From the NCBI GenBank assembly GCA_009911185.1, contig QXWW01000003.1:144808-208807 (forward strand): DNA of 64,000 bases, in the 5' to 3' direction. Made by a program: the position numbers and the translations under genes. This DNA is from Lachnospiraceae bacterium. Lineage in GTDB: Bacteria > Bacillota > Clostridia > Lachnospirales > Lachnospiraceae. How positions within the stretch are numbered: the first letter of the stretch is position 1; every line of letters starts with the position of its first letter. A model generated the notes under the pieces. It searched no databases. It had not been told where the DNA came from and worked only from the letters and a program-made list of their open reading frames with translations. Shown piece after piece: positions 1 to 9,296 of the stretch.

Positions 1-318
1 ATTTCCGGTGTTATGGGAAATGCAGGCCAGACCAATTATGCGGCTTCCAAAGCTGGTGTGATAGGATTTACCAAGTCACTGGCGAGAGAGCTTGCCTCAA
101 GGGAAATCCGTGTGAACGCGGTTGCGCCTGGGTTTATTGAGACGGAAATGACAGATAAACTGCCAGCAGCAGCAGTGGAAGCTGGAAAGAGCCAGATTCC
201 GTTCGGCAGGTTTGGAAAAGCAGAAGAAGTGGCAAAAGCAGTCTGCTTTTTAGCTTCTGAAGACGCTTCCTATATTACTGGCCAGGTACTTCATGTAGAC
301 GGCGGTATGGGAATGTAG
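1..318 (+). CDS. fabG: 3-oxoacyl-ACP reductase FabG, C-terminal part
   Basis: Partial gene, open at the left window edge. It encodes the C-terminal ~105 residues of an NADPH-dependent short-chain dehydrogenase that reduces 3-oxoacyl-ACP in fatty-acid elongation. The catalytic YxxxK motif is visible as NYAASKAG, and the family C-terminus ([14 protein letters not shown]) is intact. Fifteen bases separate it from fabF, which has its own AAGGAGG ribosome site, so they are co-transcribed. The assignment is firm from motif and neighbours; only the N-terminal Rossmann half is missing. Confidence 0.96.
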   Translation: MSGVMGNAGQTNYAASKAGVIGFTKSLARELASREIRVNAVAPGFIETEMTDKLPAAAVEAGKSQIPFGRFGKAEEVAKAVCFLASEDASYITGQVLHVDGGMGM

Positions 319-332
319 AGAAGGAGGATTGT

Positions 333-1568
333 ATGAAAAGAGTTGTTGTGACAGGTATGGGTGCTATTACTCCCATTGGACTGAATACCGAGGAATTTTG
401 GGAAAGCCTGAAAGCTGGAAAAACAGGATTTGGAGAGATTACCCAGTTTGATACAGAGAATTTTAAAGTGAAGGTGGCTGCCAGTGTCAAGGGCTTTGAC
501 GGAAAAAATTATATGGACCCGAAATCTGCAAAGCGTATGGAGCTGTTCTGCCAGTATGCAGTTGCTGCATCAAAAGAGGCTCTGGAGCAGTCTGGAATCA
601 ATATGGAAGAAGAAGACCCGTATCGTGTGGGCTGTGCCATAGGTTCTGGCGTCGGCAGTCTGCAGGCGATGGAACGGGAGCATAAGAAGCTTTTGGACAG
701 AGGCCCTGGCAGAATCAATCCTCTTTTGGTGCCTTTGATGATTACGAATATGGCGGCTGGAAACGTATCCATTCAGTTTGGGTTAAAGGGAAAGAGCCTG
801 AATGTGGTGACCGCATGTGCCACGGGAACGCATTCCATCGGGGAGGCATATCGGACTATTCAGGTGGGAGACGCCGACGTGATGGTGGCAGGTGGAACGG
901 AAAGTTCTATAACGCCAATTGGAATCGGTGGATTTACAGCCTTGACAGCTCTGTCTTCCAGTAATGATGTAACTCGTTGTTCGATACCTTTTGACAAAGA
1001 GCGCAGCGGTTTCGTGATGGGTGAAGGCGCAGGAGCAGTGATATTAGAAGAACTGGAACATGCCAGGAAGCGTGGAGCAGCAATTCTTGCGGAAGTGGTG
1101 GGATATGGAGCTACCAGTGATGCTTATCACATTACTTCTCCGGCAGAGGATGGCATGGGAGCAGCCATGGCAATGAAAAATGCTGTAAAAGACGCTGGTG
1201 TGGATTTGCAGGATATCGAATATATTAATGCACATGGAACCAGTACACATCATAATGATCTCTTTGAAACCAGAGCCATTAAGCTTGCCTTTGGAGATCA
1301 TGCTTACAAGATGAAGATTAATTCTACAAAATCCATGATCGGGCATTTGCTGGGAGCAGCAGGGGCGGTGGAAGTCATTGCATGTATTCAGCAGATGAAT
1401 CACAACTACATTCATGCCACTGTGGGATTACAGGAGTCGGAAGAAGAATTAAATCTGAATTATATGAAAGGTACAGGAATAGAACAAGAATTTAATTATG
1501 CTTTAACAAATTCACTTGGATTTGGCGGACACAATGCAAGTCTGCTATTGAAGAAGTTTAAGGAGTAG
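333..1568 (+). CDS. fabF: 3-oxoacyl-ACP synthase II (FabF)
   Basis: 411-residue condensing enzyme that extends acyl-ACP with malonyl-ACP. The Cys-His-His triad is visible: C162 in TACATGTH, H301 in NAHGTSTHHND and H338 in KSMIGHLLGAAGA, which also holds the conserved lysine. Length matches FabF. The start ATG follows AAGGAGG by about 5 bases. It lies between fabG and accB in a fab-acc operon, and its stop is 3 bases from the accB ATG, which suggests translational coupling. Confidence 0.97.
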   Translation: MKRVVVTGMGAITPIGLNTEEFWESLKAGKTGFGEITQFDTENFKVKVAASVKGFDGKNYMDPKSAKRMELFCQYAVAASKEALEQSGINMEEEDPYRVGCAIGSGVGSLQAMEREHKKLLDRGPGRINPLLVPLMITNMAAGNVSIQFGLKGKSLNVVTACATGTHSIGEAYRTIQVGDADVMVAGGTESSITPIGIGGFTALTALSSSNDVTRCSIPFDKERSGFVMGEGAGAVILEELEHARKRGAAILAEVVGYGATSDAYHITSPAEDGMGAAMAMKNAVKDAGVDLQDIEYINAHGTSTHHNDLFETRAIKLAFGDHAYKMKINSTKSMIGHLLGAAGAVEVIACIQQMNHNYIHATVGLQESEEELNLNYMKGTGIEQEFNYALTNSLGFGGHNASLLLKKFKE

Positions 1569-1571
1569 ATT

Positions 1572-2021
1572 ATGGAATTTCAAAATCTTGTAACATTGAT
1601 TCAAACTGTTTCAGATTCAGAACTGACACAGTTTTCCTATGAAGAAAATGGTGTATCTCTCTCCATGAAGAAGGAAAAGAAAGAAAAGTTTATAGCAGTG
1701 GAAAATGCCGCAGCGCCTCAGGTAACCGCAGTAGAGTTCCATGGAACTTCTGGAACGGAGGAAACAGCCAAAGAAGAAGGGTTTGACGGTAATGTAGTGA
1801 AATCTCCGTTGGTGGGGACATTCTATGCATCGCCTTCCCCGGAGGATGATCCGTTTGTCAAGGTCGGTGATCCGGTCAGTAAGGGGCAGGTTTTGGGGAT
1901 TGTGGAGGCCATGAAGCTGATGAATGAGATTGAAAGTGAGTATGATGGCGTGGTGAAACAGATTCTGGTATCAAATGAAGACGTGATTGAATTTGGGCAG
2001 CCATTGTTTGTAATTGGTTAA
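1572..2021 (+). CDS. accB: Biotin carboxyl carrier protein of acetyl-CoA carboxylase
   Basis: 149-residue BCCP. The C-terminal biotinyl domain (about residues 75-149) contains the [10 protein letters not shown] signature, with biotinylated lysine K115. The N-terminal half is a charged, Ala/Glu-rich linker with a short helical start, as usual. The protein carries carboxyl groups from AccC to the carboxyltransferase encoded downstream by accDA. It is spaced tightly between fabF and fabZ. Confidence 0.96.
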   Translation: MEFQNLVTLIQTVSDSELTQFSYEENGVSLSMKKEKKEKFIAVENAAAPQVTAVEFHGTSGTEETAKEEGFDGNVVKSPLVGTFYASPSPEDDPFVKVGDPVSKGQVLGIVEAMKLMNEIESEYDGVVKQILVSNEDVIEFGQPLFVIG

Positions 2022-2038
2022 GACAGGAGGGAGATGCA

Positions 2039-2467
2039 ATGTCTTTATTAGGAACAAAAGAGATCATGGAGATTATTCCCCACAGACAGCCTTTTCTGCT
2101 GTTAGATACCATAGAAGAGTTAGAGCCAGGGAAACGTGCGGTGGGAAAGAAATGTGTCACCTATAATGAACCGTTTTTTGCCGGACATTTTCCGAAAGAG
2201 CCAGTGATGCCGGGAGTTTTGATTGTGGAAGCGCTGGCACAGGCAGGGGCAGTGGCAATTTTAAGTAATCCGGAATTTCAAGGCAGGACGGCTTACTTTG
2301 GAGCCATTAACAATGCCAGGTTTAAACAGAAAGTGGTCCCAGGAGATGTGTTGATGTTAGAACTTGAAATTATCAAGCAAAAGGGACCGGTAGGAGTTGG
2401 AAAGGCCACAGCGACAGTAAACGGAAAAACAGCAGTTACTGCAGAACTGACCTTTGCCATTAGTTAA
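2039..2467 (+). CDS. fabZ: 3-hydroxyacyl-ACP dehydratase FabZ
   Basis: 142-residue hot-dog-fold dehydratase that converts 3-hydroxyacyl-ACP to trans-2-enoyl-ACP. The catalytic pair is visible: H50 in [11 protein letters not shown] and E64 in [12 protein letters not shown]. Length is normal. The start is supported by AGGAGGGAG just upstream. It sits between accB and accC, a common fab-acc arrangement in Clostridia. Confidence 0.96.
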   Translation: MSLLGTKEIMEIIPHRQPFLLLDTIEELEPGKRAVGKKCVTYNEPFFAGHFPKEPVMPGVLIVEALAQAGAVAILSNPEFQGRTAYFGAINNARFKQKVVPGDVLMLELEIIKQKGPVGVGKATATVNGKTAVTAELTFAIS

Positions 2468-2512
2468 TGACTACGGCAATTTTTAAGAATAAAAGTTAAA
2501 GGAGCATTTAAA

Positions 2513-3856
2513 ATGTTTCAAAAAATATTGATTGCCAACCGGGGAGAGATTGCAGTGCGTATTATACGTGCCTGCCGGGAAATGGGAATCTTGTCTGTTG
2601 CTGTATATTCGGAGGCAGATAAAGAGGCGCTTCACACACAGCTTGCAGATGAGGCAGTGTGTATTGGTCCGGCACAGAGCGCAGAGAGTTACCTGAATAT
2701 GGAACGTATTATGAGTGCAGCCATTGCTACAAAAGCGCAGGCAATTCATCCGGGATTTGGCTTTTTGTCAGAAAATGAACATTTTGCGGATATGTGTGTG
2801 AAAAGTGGAATTGCATTTATCGGTCCTTCTGGTGAACTGATTAATAAGATGGGAAATAAATCTCAGGCAAGAGCTACGATGATGGAAGCAGGCATTCCGG
2901 TAGTTCCGGGGACCAAAGAGCCAGTTTATGAGGCAGAACGCGGACTGCAGATTGCAGATGATATGGGATATCCAGTTATGATCAAAGCATCTTCCGGAGG
3001 CGGCGGAAAAGGTATGCGGATTGCAGAAAGCCATGAAGAATTTGAAAACCATTTCCATTTGGCACAGCAGGAATCTGTCAATTCCTTTGGTGATGATACG
3101 ATGTATATTGAGAAATATATAGAGAAGCCCAGGCATATTGAGATACAGATTCTTGCAGATAAATATGGAAATACGCTGTGGCTGGGAGAACGTGACTGCT
3201 CTGTACAGAGACGCCATCAGAAGATGCTGGAAGAATCCCCCTGTGCGGTGATTGACGATCAGCTTCGGCAGCGCATGGGAGAAACTGCGGTCCGGGCAGC
3301 GAAGGCAGTACATTATGAAAATGCAGGAACCATAGAATTTCTGTTGGATAAAGATAAGAATTTTTATTTTATGGAAATGAATACCAGGATTCAGGTGGAA
3401 CATCCGGTTACGGAAATGGTGACAGGCATTGATCTGGTAAAACAGCAGATTCGGATTGCGGCAGGTGAGAAACTGAAAATCCATCAGGAGGATATTCAGC
3501 TTAAAGGCCATGCCATTGAATGCCGTATTAATGCAGAGAATCCTGAAAAGAATTTTATGCCCTGTCCGGGAACCATTGAGGATCTTCATTTTCCTGGCGG
3601 CAACGGCGTACGTATCGAATCTGCACTGTATAATGGTTATACGATTCCAGCGTATTATGATTCCATGGTGGCAAAGGTGATTGTCCATGGAGAAGACAGA
3701 ATGGATGCCATAAGGAAGATGCGCAGTGCCCTGGGAGAGGTGGTCGTGGATGGGATTATCACGAATTTGGATTTCCAGTATGAGATTTTGAACCATCCGG
3801 TATTTCTGTCAGGCGACGTCAACACGCATTTTATACCGGATTATTTTGAAAAATAA
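2513..3856 (+). CDS. accC: Acetyl-CoA carboxylase, biotin carboxylase subunit
   Basis: 447-residue ATP-grasp enzyme that carboxylates the biotin of AccB using bicarbonate and ATP. Visible features: N-terminal KILIANRGEIAVRIIRA, the glycine-rich ATP loop SSGGGGKGMR (about residues 160-170), the metal/catalytic segment EMNTRIQVEHPVTE, and the C-terminal biotin carboxylase domain with GHAIECRINAE. Length is typical. AAAGGAG precedes the ATG. It forms the ACC complex with AccB and the fused AccDA. Confidence 0.97.
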   Translation: MFQKILIANRGEIAVRIIRACREMGILSVAVYSEADKEALHTQLADEAVCIGPAQSAESYLNMERIMSAAIATKAQAIHPGFGFLSENEHFADMCVKSGIAFIGPSGELINKMGNKSQARATMMEAGIPVVPGTKEPVYEAERGLQIADDMGYPVMIKASSGGGGKGMRIAESHEEFENHFHLAQQESVNSFGDDTMYIEKYIEKPRHIEIQILADKYGNTLWLGERDCSVQRRHQKMLEESPCAVIDDQLRQRMGETAVRAAKAVHYENAGTIEFLLDKDKNFYFMEMNTRIQVEHPVTEMVTGIDLVKQQIRIAAGEKLKIHQEDIQLKGHAIECRINAENPEKNFMPCPGTIEDLHFPGGNGVRIESALYNGYTIPAYYDSMVAKVIVHGEDRMDAIRKMRSALGEVVVDGIITNLDFQYEILNHPVFLSGDVNTHFIPDYFEK

Positions 3857-3884
3857 TAGTTAGTGACAGAAAGTAGGGAAATAA

Positions 3885-5567
3885 ATGCTGAAATTTAAAA
3901 AAACCAGTTATATTCCGGTACAGGGAAAGGAACCTCAGGTGCCGGAGGGATTATGGATAAAGTGTGATGGATGCGGAGAACTGCTGTACAAAGAGGATGT
4001 CAAGCAGAATCATTATATATGTTATAAGTGCGGCAAGTATTTCCGCATCACTACAAGGAAACGTCTGAGAATGGTTGCAGATAAGGGAAGCTATGAAAAA
4101 TGGGACGAAGGCCTGACAAATGAAAACCCGTTGGATTATCCTGATTATCCAGAAAAAATTACAGCATTAAAGGAACGGCTTGGCATAGATGAGGCTGTTA
4201 CCTGTGGAAAATGCACCATTCATGGAGAAGAAGCGGTCGTCTGTGTCTGTGATGGCAGATTTCTTATGGGAAGCATGGGATATGTAGTGGGTGAGAAGAT
4301 TGCAAGAGCTGTGGAGCGTGCCACGGAATTAAAACTTCCGGTCATTATATTTACTTGTTCCGGAGGGGCCAGAATGCAGGAAGGGATGGTGTCCTTAATG
4401 CAGATGGCGAAGACTTCTGCTGCATTGAAGCGTCATTCGAATGCAGGGCTGTTGTATATTTCTGTTCTGACAGACCCTACGACTGGAGGTGTAACAGCAA
4501 GTTTTGCTATGCTGGGAGATATTATTCTTGCAGAGCCTGGGGCGCTGGTAGGGTTTGCAGGTCCACGAGTGATTGAACAGACCATACGGCAGAAACTTCC
4601 GGAAGGATTCCAGCGGGCGGAATTTCTGCTGGAGCATGGTTTGATTGACGGCATTGTGGAACGAGAAGACTTAAAGGAAACGCTGGCAAAGCTGATTGTT
4701 ATGCACAGGCAGGTTGACGTAAAGGAGGCGCTGATTCCGAACCGCAGAAAAGAAAGAGTACAGGAATCGGGAAAGAGAAGAGAGCAGGTAACAGCCTGGG
4801 AGCGCGTACAGCGTGCCAGAGATCAGGAACGCCCCAGTGCATTAGACTATATTCAGGAAATTTTTATTGATTTTATGGAACTGCATGGAGACCGCCATTT
4901 TTCTGACGACGGAGCTGTGGTTGGCGGGATTGCCTATTTTGACGGATGTCCGGTGACTGTAATTGGACAGCAGAAAGGCAGGACGACGAAGGAAAATATT
5001 ACACGCAATTTTGGCATGCCTTCTCCAGAAGGGTATCGGAAAGCGCTGCGTCTTATGGAACAGGCAGAAAAGTTTCACCGCCCTATAATTTGTTTTGTGG
5101 ATACGCCGGGAGCTTTCTGCGGCATGGAGGCAGAAGAACGTGGACAGGGAGAAGCTATCGCGCGAAATTTATTTGAGATGTCAGATTTAACGGTTCCCGT
5201 GTTAAGCATTGTAATTGGAGAGGGAGGCAGCGGAGGCGCTCTCGCTCTTGCCGTGGGAAATGAAGTCTGGATGATGGAAAATGCCACTTATACGATTTTA
5301 TCACCAGAAGGTTTTGCTTCTATTTTATGGAAAGATTCTTCCAAAGCGCCTTTGGCAGCAGAGCAGATGCGTGTGACGGCTGCGGACTTAAAAGAGCTCG
5401 GCATTATTGAGCGCATTATCCGCGAGCCAGAGCCGGCAAATGTACAGAATGCAGGAAAAATAGCGGCGCATATGGCGGAAGAGATACGCAGGTTTCTTCA
5501 TAAATACCTGTCTTTGGATGGGGAAACACTGGCGAAGTTACGTTATGAGAGATTTCGGAAAATGTAG
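3885..5567 (+). CDS. accDA: Fused acetyl-CoA carboxylase carboxyltransferase (beta-alpha)
   Basis: 560 residues that join AccD and AccA in one chain; most bacteria encode them separately. The beta half (about 1-285) has the zinc ribbon (C27, C30, C46, C49) and [10 protein letters not shown]. The alpha half (about 300-560) has the GDRHFSDD segment, [16 protein letters not shown] and [14 protein letters not shown]. The join at about residues 280-305 is a basic/Glu-rich linker ([17 protein letters not shown]). It transfers carboxyl from biotin to acetyl-CoA. The reading frame is continuous, so this is a real fusion rather than adjacent genes. Confidence 0.93.
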   Translation: MLKFKKTSYIPVQGKEPQVPEGLWIKCDGCGELLYKEDVKQNHYICYKCGKYFRITTRKRLRMVADKGSYEKWDEGLTNENPLDYPDYPEKITALKERLGIDEAVTCGKCTIHGEEAVVCVCDGRFLMGSMGYVVGEKIARAVERATELKLPVIIFTCSGGARMQEGMVSLMQMAKTSAALKRHSNAGLLYISVLTDPTTGGVTASFAMLGDIILAEPGALVGFAGPRVIEQTIRQKLPEGFQRAEFLLEHGLIDGIVEREDLKETLAKLIVMHRQVDVKEALIPNRRKERVQESGKRREQVTAWERVQRARDQERPSALDYIQEIFIDFMELHGDRHFSDDGAVVGGIAYFDGCPVTVIGQQKGRTTKENITRNFGMPSPEGYRKALRLMEQAEKFHRPIICFVDTPGAFCGMEAEERGQGEAIARNLFEMSDLTVPVLSIVIGEGGSGGALALAVGNEVWMMENATYTILSPEGFASILWKDSSKAPLAAEQMRVTAADLKELGIIERIIREPEPANVQNAGKIAAHMAEEIRRFLHKYLSLDGETLAKLRYERFRKM

Positions 5568-5578
5568 GAGAGACAGCT

Positions 5579-6652
5579 ATGAGCAGAGCATTAATGATAA
5601 ATGGACTGACAGTGCCTGTGCCGGTGATACAGGGTGGTATGGGTGTTGGGGTCAGTCTGTCCGGGCTCGCCGGAAATGTGGCAAAGTGCGGAGGGGTTGG
5701 AATTATTTCCACCGCACAGATTGGGTATCAGGAATCAGGATTTGAGGAGCATCCTATCGAAACGAACTTAAAGGCTATTGCAAAGCATATCTGCCGGGCA
5801 AAGGAGATTGCCGGGGGCAAAGGAGCTGTAGGGGTTAATATTATGGTGGCTACCAGACGGTATGAAGATTATGTGAAGGCGGCTGTAAAGGCAGGAGCTG
5901 ATTTGATCATATCTGGAGCCGGGCTTCCAACTGTTTTGCCGTCGCTGGTGGAAAAATCCAGGACCAGGATAGCGCCTGTCGTGTCTTCCATAAAATCTGC
6001 GTCTGTCATTTGCAGGCTTTGGGACAGAAAGTATAAACGGTGTCCGGATCTGATGGTGATTGAAGGACCGAAAGCGGGCGGACATCTGGGATTTGCCAGA
6101 GAAGAGCTGGAAAAAATTACAGATACAGAATATGAAAAAGAAATACAGGGAATAATGGAAGTTTCAAAAGAATATGGAACAAAATATGGGTATCAGATCC
6201 CTGTGGTGGTTGCCGGCGGAATTTATGATGGAAAAGACATGGAACATGCGTTAGAACTTGGTGCGGACGGCGTGCAGGTGGCGACCAGGTTTGTAACCAC
6301 ATATGAGTGCGATGCCAGTGACGAATATAAACAGGCATACCTTGATGCAGAAGAGCAAGATATTGTTCTGGTACAAAGTCCAGTGGGAATGCCGGGACGG
6401 GCAGTGAAAAATGCATTTATCCTTGGAAAAGAGAAAGATAAGCCAAAGGGCTGGAAATGTCACCAGTGTCTGGCAAAATGCAATCCAGAGAAAATTCCTT
6501 ATTGTATTACAGACGCCCTGATAAATGCAGTAAAGGGAAATCTTGATAAAGGTTTGATTTTCTGCGGAACCAACGCCTGGCGGGCAAAGAAGCTGGAGCA
6601 TGTTTCCGAGATTATGGAAGAGTTTAAGACAGCAGCGGGGCTGTCGCACTAA
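5579..6652 (+). CDS. FabK / nitronate monooxygenase-like FMN enzyme
   Basis: 357-residue TIM-barrel flavoprotein of the enoyl-ACP reductase II / 2-nitropropane dioxygenase family. Visible: N-terminal VIQGGMGVGVS, the phosphate-binding VVVAGGIYDGKDM, and EGPKAGGHLGF with the family histidine H169. It is 30-40 residues longer than typical FabK and carries a Cys-rich insert (CHQCLAKCNPEKIPYC) near the C-terminus. As the last gene of the fab-acc operon it could be an enoyl-ACP reductase. The extra length and the motif fit the nitronate-monooxygenase branch at least as well, so no symbol is given. Confidence 0.8.
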   Translation: MSRALMINGLTVPVPVIQGGMGVGVSLSGLAGNVAKCGGVGIISTAQIGYQESGFEEHPIETNLKAIAKHICRAKEIAGGKGAVGVNIMVATRRYEDYVKAAVKAGADLIISGAGLPTVLPSLVEKSRTRIAPVVSSIKSASVICRLWDRKYKRCPDLMVIEGPKAGGHLGFAREELEKITDTEYEKEIQGIMEVSKEYGTKYGYQIPVVVAGGIYDGKDMEHALELGADGVQVATRFVTTYECDASDEYKQAYLDAEEQDIVLVQSPVGMPGRAVKNAFILGKEKDKPKGWKCHQCLAKCNPEKIPYCITDALINAVKGNLDKGLIFCGTNAWRAKKLEHVSEIMEEFKTAAGLSH

Positions 6653-6709
6653 CATAAATAGTAAAGCATAGATTCGTTCATAAGGTTTGCATTGTTCTGT
6701 AATATAAAC

Positions 6710-6738
6710 AATATGCCCAAAATCATCTTGGGCATATT
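6710..6738. terminator. Bidirectional hairpin between convergent genes
   Basis: Perfect 11-bp stem (AATATGCCCAA paired with TTGGGCATATT) around a 7-base loop. It lies between the 3' ends of the FabK-like gene (plus) and the chemotaxis receptor (minus). The T-tract is weak on both sides. Position and symmetry suggest it stops transcription from both directions. Confidence 0.7.
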
Positions 6739-6807
6739 ATCTTTGCCACTTGAACGGCAAGACCTTTGAGCAAGTGCATATTTGTGCGACAACCCCATTT
6801 ATGTACC

Positions 6808-8508
6808 TTATTTTGTCAATTCAAATTGTCCTACCAGCTCATCCAGCATTGCTGCCTGTGCAGACAGTTCTTCGCTGGTTGCAGACGCTTCCTGTGCAGT
6901 AGCGGCGTTGCTTTGAACTACTCCTGAAATTTGGTTAACGCCTATTTCAGCCTGCCGCATGGACTCGGCCTGGTCTTCCATCATAACCTTCAGGTTTCTG
7001 GAGAAATCCGCAATCTGTTTGATTCCCTCCATAACAGCCTCAATAGTTGTGGCGGCATGGTCTGCTGCTGAATTTCCTTCTGAAACTTCTTTGATAGAAG
7101 CCTCAATCAGTTCTCTGGTATTCACTGCTGCTTTTGCACTTTGATCTGCAAGATCCCGAATCTGGTCGGCAACTACTGCAAAGCCGCGCCCGGATTCTCC
7201 GGCGCGCGCAGCTTCTATGGAAGCGTTCAGGGACAACAGATTGGTCTGTGCAGCGATGGATTCAATTTCGGAGATAATGTCTCCAATTCTGGTGGAAGTA
7301 TCGTTGATACGTTCCATAGCCGCCATCATGGAATTCATTTCTTCCCGGCTGTGGTCTGCCTGGTTGGCATATTCCTGTGCTCTTGCATAAGATTCCTCTG
7401 CATTTTGCGCGCCTTTTTCCATAGAGACAGTGATATCTGAGATTGTGGCGTGCAGTTCCTGTACCGCGTTTGCCTGTTCCGTAGCGCCCTGTGCAAGACA
7501 TTGCGAAGCGTTGGCTAGTTCGTTGGAGCCGGAGGATACCTGGTTGGAGGCTTCCCCGATAGACAGCAGTGTTTCTGTCATCTGGTCTCTCAAACCGCGC
7601 ATAGATTCATACAGTTTCTGGAAATCACCTGTGTATTTCTCTGCGATTTTCGACTTAACCGTATAATTTCCGCCAGCCATCTCCCCTAAAACTTCTTCAA
7701 CATCAAAGATAATTTCATCCAGGTTGTTGGCCATATCCTGAGCGTCTTTCGCCATAATTTCCACTTCATCTTCCGTCCGTACTTCCGGGAAGGGAGAGGT
7801 AAGATCGCCTGTGGAGAAGGTATTGAGACGTTCTCCGAGCTTTCTGAGCGGATTGGCGATTTTCTTTGCCATTTTTTTACCGATTTTTGTAGATAATACC
7901 ATGGCGGCTGCGATAACGGCAACAATGGCGACTGCGAAAAACCAAACAAGAATTACCAGTGTTTTAGAAAGGCGGTTTCCTTCCGTTACTTTTACCTCCA
8001 GCAGCTCTTCCAGCTTTTTATAAATACTGTTATAGATATCTGCAAGCTCTGAGAGGGCAATCTCCTGTGCCTGGACGCAAAGTTCCCGGTCTGTGCTTGC
8101 TCCAAGTTCCATAATTTCTGTATCCAGTTTCCAGTAATTTTCCAATTCGGATTTGATGGCATCGTAAGTTTCTCTGCCGTCTTTGGATACGATAGTATTT
8201 TCTATAGCAGCGAAATAAGTTTCAAATTTTTCTCTGTTTTCTTCGTGCTGTTCGACGACGGCGGCAATTGCGTCTGCGTTGTCATATCCGATTGCAGCTC
8301 GAAGTGAAGATCTGACATCGGCAAATTCAAACATAGCTTTTCCGATATCACCCTGTGCAAATCCAAAATTATTTAATGCATAGGCATATCGTGTGGATAC
8401 GATAATCAATGCAATCAGACCTAAAAGAGCCGCTGTTGCCGTAATTGTTGATACCTTGAATATGGAAATTGTCAACTTTTTTTCAATATTCTGCTTTTCG
8501 TTCATCAC
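6808..8508 (-). CDS. Methyl-accepting chemotaxis protein
   Basis: 566-residue membrane chemoreceptor. TM1 is at about residues 14-38 and TM2 at about 180-205. They enclose a ~140-residue, helix-rich extracellular module resembling four-helix-bundle sensors. A HAMP region follows (about 205-265), then a long coiled-coil signalling domain with the conserved tip AAQTNLLSLNASIEAARAGE and GRGFAVVADQIRDLA. The tip contacts CheA/CheW, which are encoded at 46587-49174. The start is GTG-ATG after AAAGGAG. It is monocistronic and opposite in strand to its neighbours. The ligand cannot be told from the sequence. Confidence 0.95.
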   Translation of the reverse strand: MMNEKQNIEKKLTISIFKVSTITATAALLGLIALIIVSTRYAYALNNFGFAQGDIGKAMFEFADVRSSLRAAIGYDNADAIAAVVEQHEENREKFETYFAAIENTIVSKDGRETYDAIKSELENYWKLDTEIMELGASTDRELCVQAQEIALSELADIYNSIYKKLEELLEVKVTEGNRLSKTLVILVWFFAVAIVAVIAAAMVLSTKIGKKMAKKIANPLRKLGERLNTFSTGDLTSPFPEVRTEDEVEIMAKDAQDMANNLDEIIFDVEEVLGEMAGGNYTVKSKIAEKYTGDFQKLYESMRGLRDQMTETLLSIGEASNQVSSGSNELANASQCLAQGATEQANAVQELHATISDITVSMEKGAQNAEESYARAQEYANQADHSREEMNSMMAAMERINDTSTRIGDIISEIESIAAQTNLLSLNASIEAARAGESGRGFAVVADQIRDLADQSAKAAVNTRELIEASIKEVSEGNSAADHAATTIEAVMEGIKQIADFSRNLKVMMEDQAESMRQAEIGVNQISGVVQSNAATAQEASATSEELSAQAAMLDELVGQFELTK

Positions 8509-9109
8509 TAATAATTGCTCCTTTCATAAGTTAAGTGAAGTTTTTCTTGGGGTGATTTCTCAGTTGTATGTCCGAAAATCCCTTTTCCCAAAGTACGAAT
8601 CATATTTGTCTGTCCCTGTGCTGCTTTAGATTTTCCCCGTGCACCGCTGTTAACCTTCAACAAATCCGTCCTGCAGATGAACAGATATCCTGCGTGATTT
8701 TATCTGAATATCAATAAGATAGTGCATCAGAGCTTGAGGTAATTTACCCTCTTTGTTCTTCTGATTAGGGAAGACCTTGTCACGCGAAAGCTTTTTCCTG
8801 GCAGAAGAATAAAATGTGCACCCGCGCAAAAGGAAATATGTTGCGAAAGCTGACCGTTCTAAGGTATCCTCAGGCAAGCCTGGTACCTCTTCGGACAAAT
8901 CTGCACGCGGCGCGGCAAGTCGTCCGAAGTCTCCGTTTCTCTTCGGTCCACGCTAAATGGACATCCACTGGAAGTCCAGTGCCCTCATGAAAAGGGATTC
9001 GGGAAGCTGAAGCGGGGGTATCTGCTTTGATTTTTGTTTGGAACAATAATTCTAAACCAGGTTCGTAAGCTGGGAAAAAGAATTTTCTTAATACATGATA
9101 TTTCATGTT

Positions 9110-9138
9110 ATATGTATGTAAATAACTTACATACATAT
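9110..9138. promoter_or_regulatory. Operator-like palindrome
   Basis: Perfect 12-bp arms (ATATGTATGTAA and TTACATACATAT) separated by ATAAC. It lies immediately downstream of a minus-strand -10 box, where a repressor would block transcription. The arm style resembles TetR-type operators, but no regulator gene lies beside it, so the cognate protein is unknown. Confidence 0.65.
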
Positions 9139-9164
9139 TATACTCTGTTTGGAAAATTATTCAA
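9137..9164 (-). promoter_or_regulatory. Sigma-A promoter reading toward the receptor gene
   Basis: On the minus strand, TTGAAT (9164-9159) and TATAAT (9142-9137) are 16 bases apart. Transcription would start inside the palindrome at 9110-9138 and run about 620 bases before the chemoreceptor start. Confidence 0.6.
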
Positions 9165-9222
9165 TAAAAATCAGTAAAAAATAGGAATATTGTCACAATT
9201 TTTACAATACCTAAAATTTCTC

Positions 9223-9251
9223 TTTCCAAATCTTATGTAAATTGTTATAAT
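9223..9251 (+). promoter_or_regulatory. Probable promoter of the GH13-like gene
   Basis: TATAAT at 9246-9251 with a weak -35 (TTTCCA, 9223-9228) at 17-base spacing. It lies 45 bases upstream of the ATG at 9297, which has CAGGAGGAG as ribosome site. Confidence 0.55.
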
Positions 9252-9296
9252 ATAACGACAGGAAGCAGAAATTAACAGACATCACAGGAGGAGCAT

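Larger units (their letters stand above)
8509..9296. other. 788-base intergenic region with GC-rich core, no clear gene
   Basis: Upstream of the minus-strand receptor and the plus-strand GH13-like gene. It contains a GC-rich core (about 8640-9010) with two inverted repeats: CTTCGGAC (8889-8896) with GTCCGAAG (8922-8929), and CACTGGA/TCCAGTG around 8966-8981. Minus-strand open frames at 8650-8898 (82 codons, TTG start) and 8870-9136 (88 codons) overlap. Neither has a good ribosome site or a recognisable domain. A decayed gene or a structured RNA leader to the receptor are both possible. Confidence 0.5.

Noticed and set aside
2768..3796. 342-codon open frame opposite accC
   Set aside because: Antisense shadow of accC with biased His/Cys-rich composition and no start signal.
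8870..9136. 88-codon minus-strand frame
   Set aside because: Overlaps the other minus-strand frame, starts within the operator palindrome and has no recognisable domain; described as part of the gap instead.
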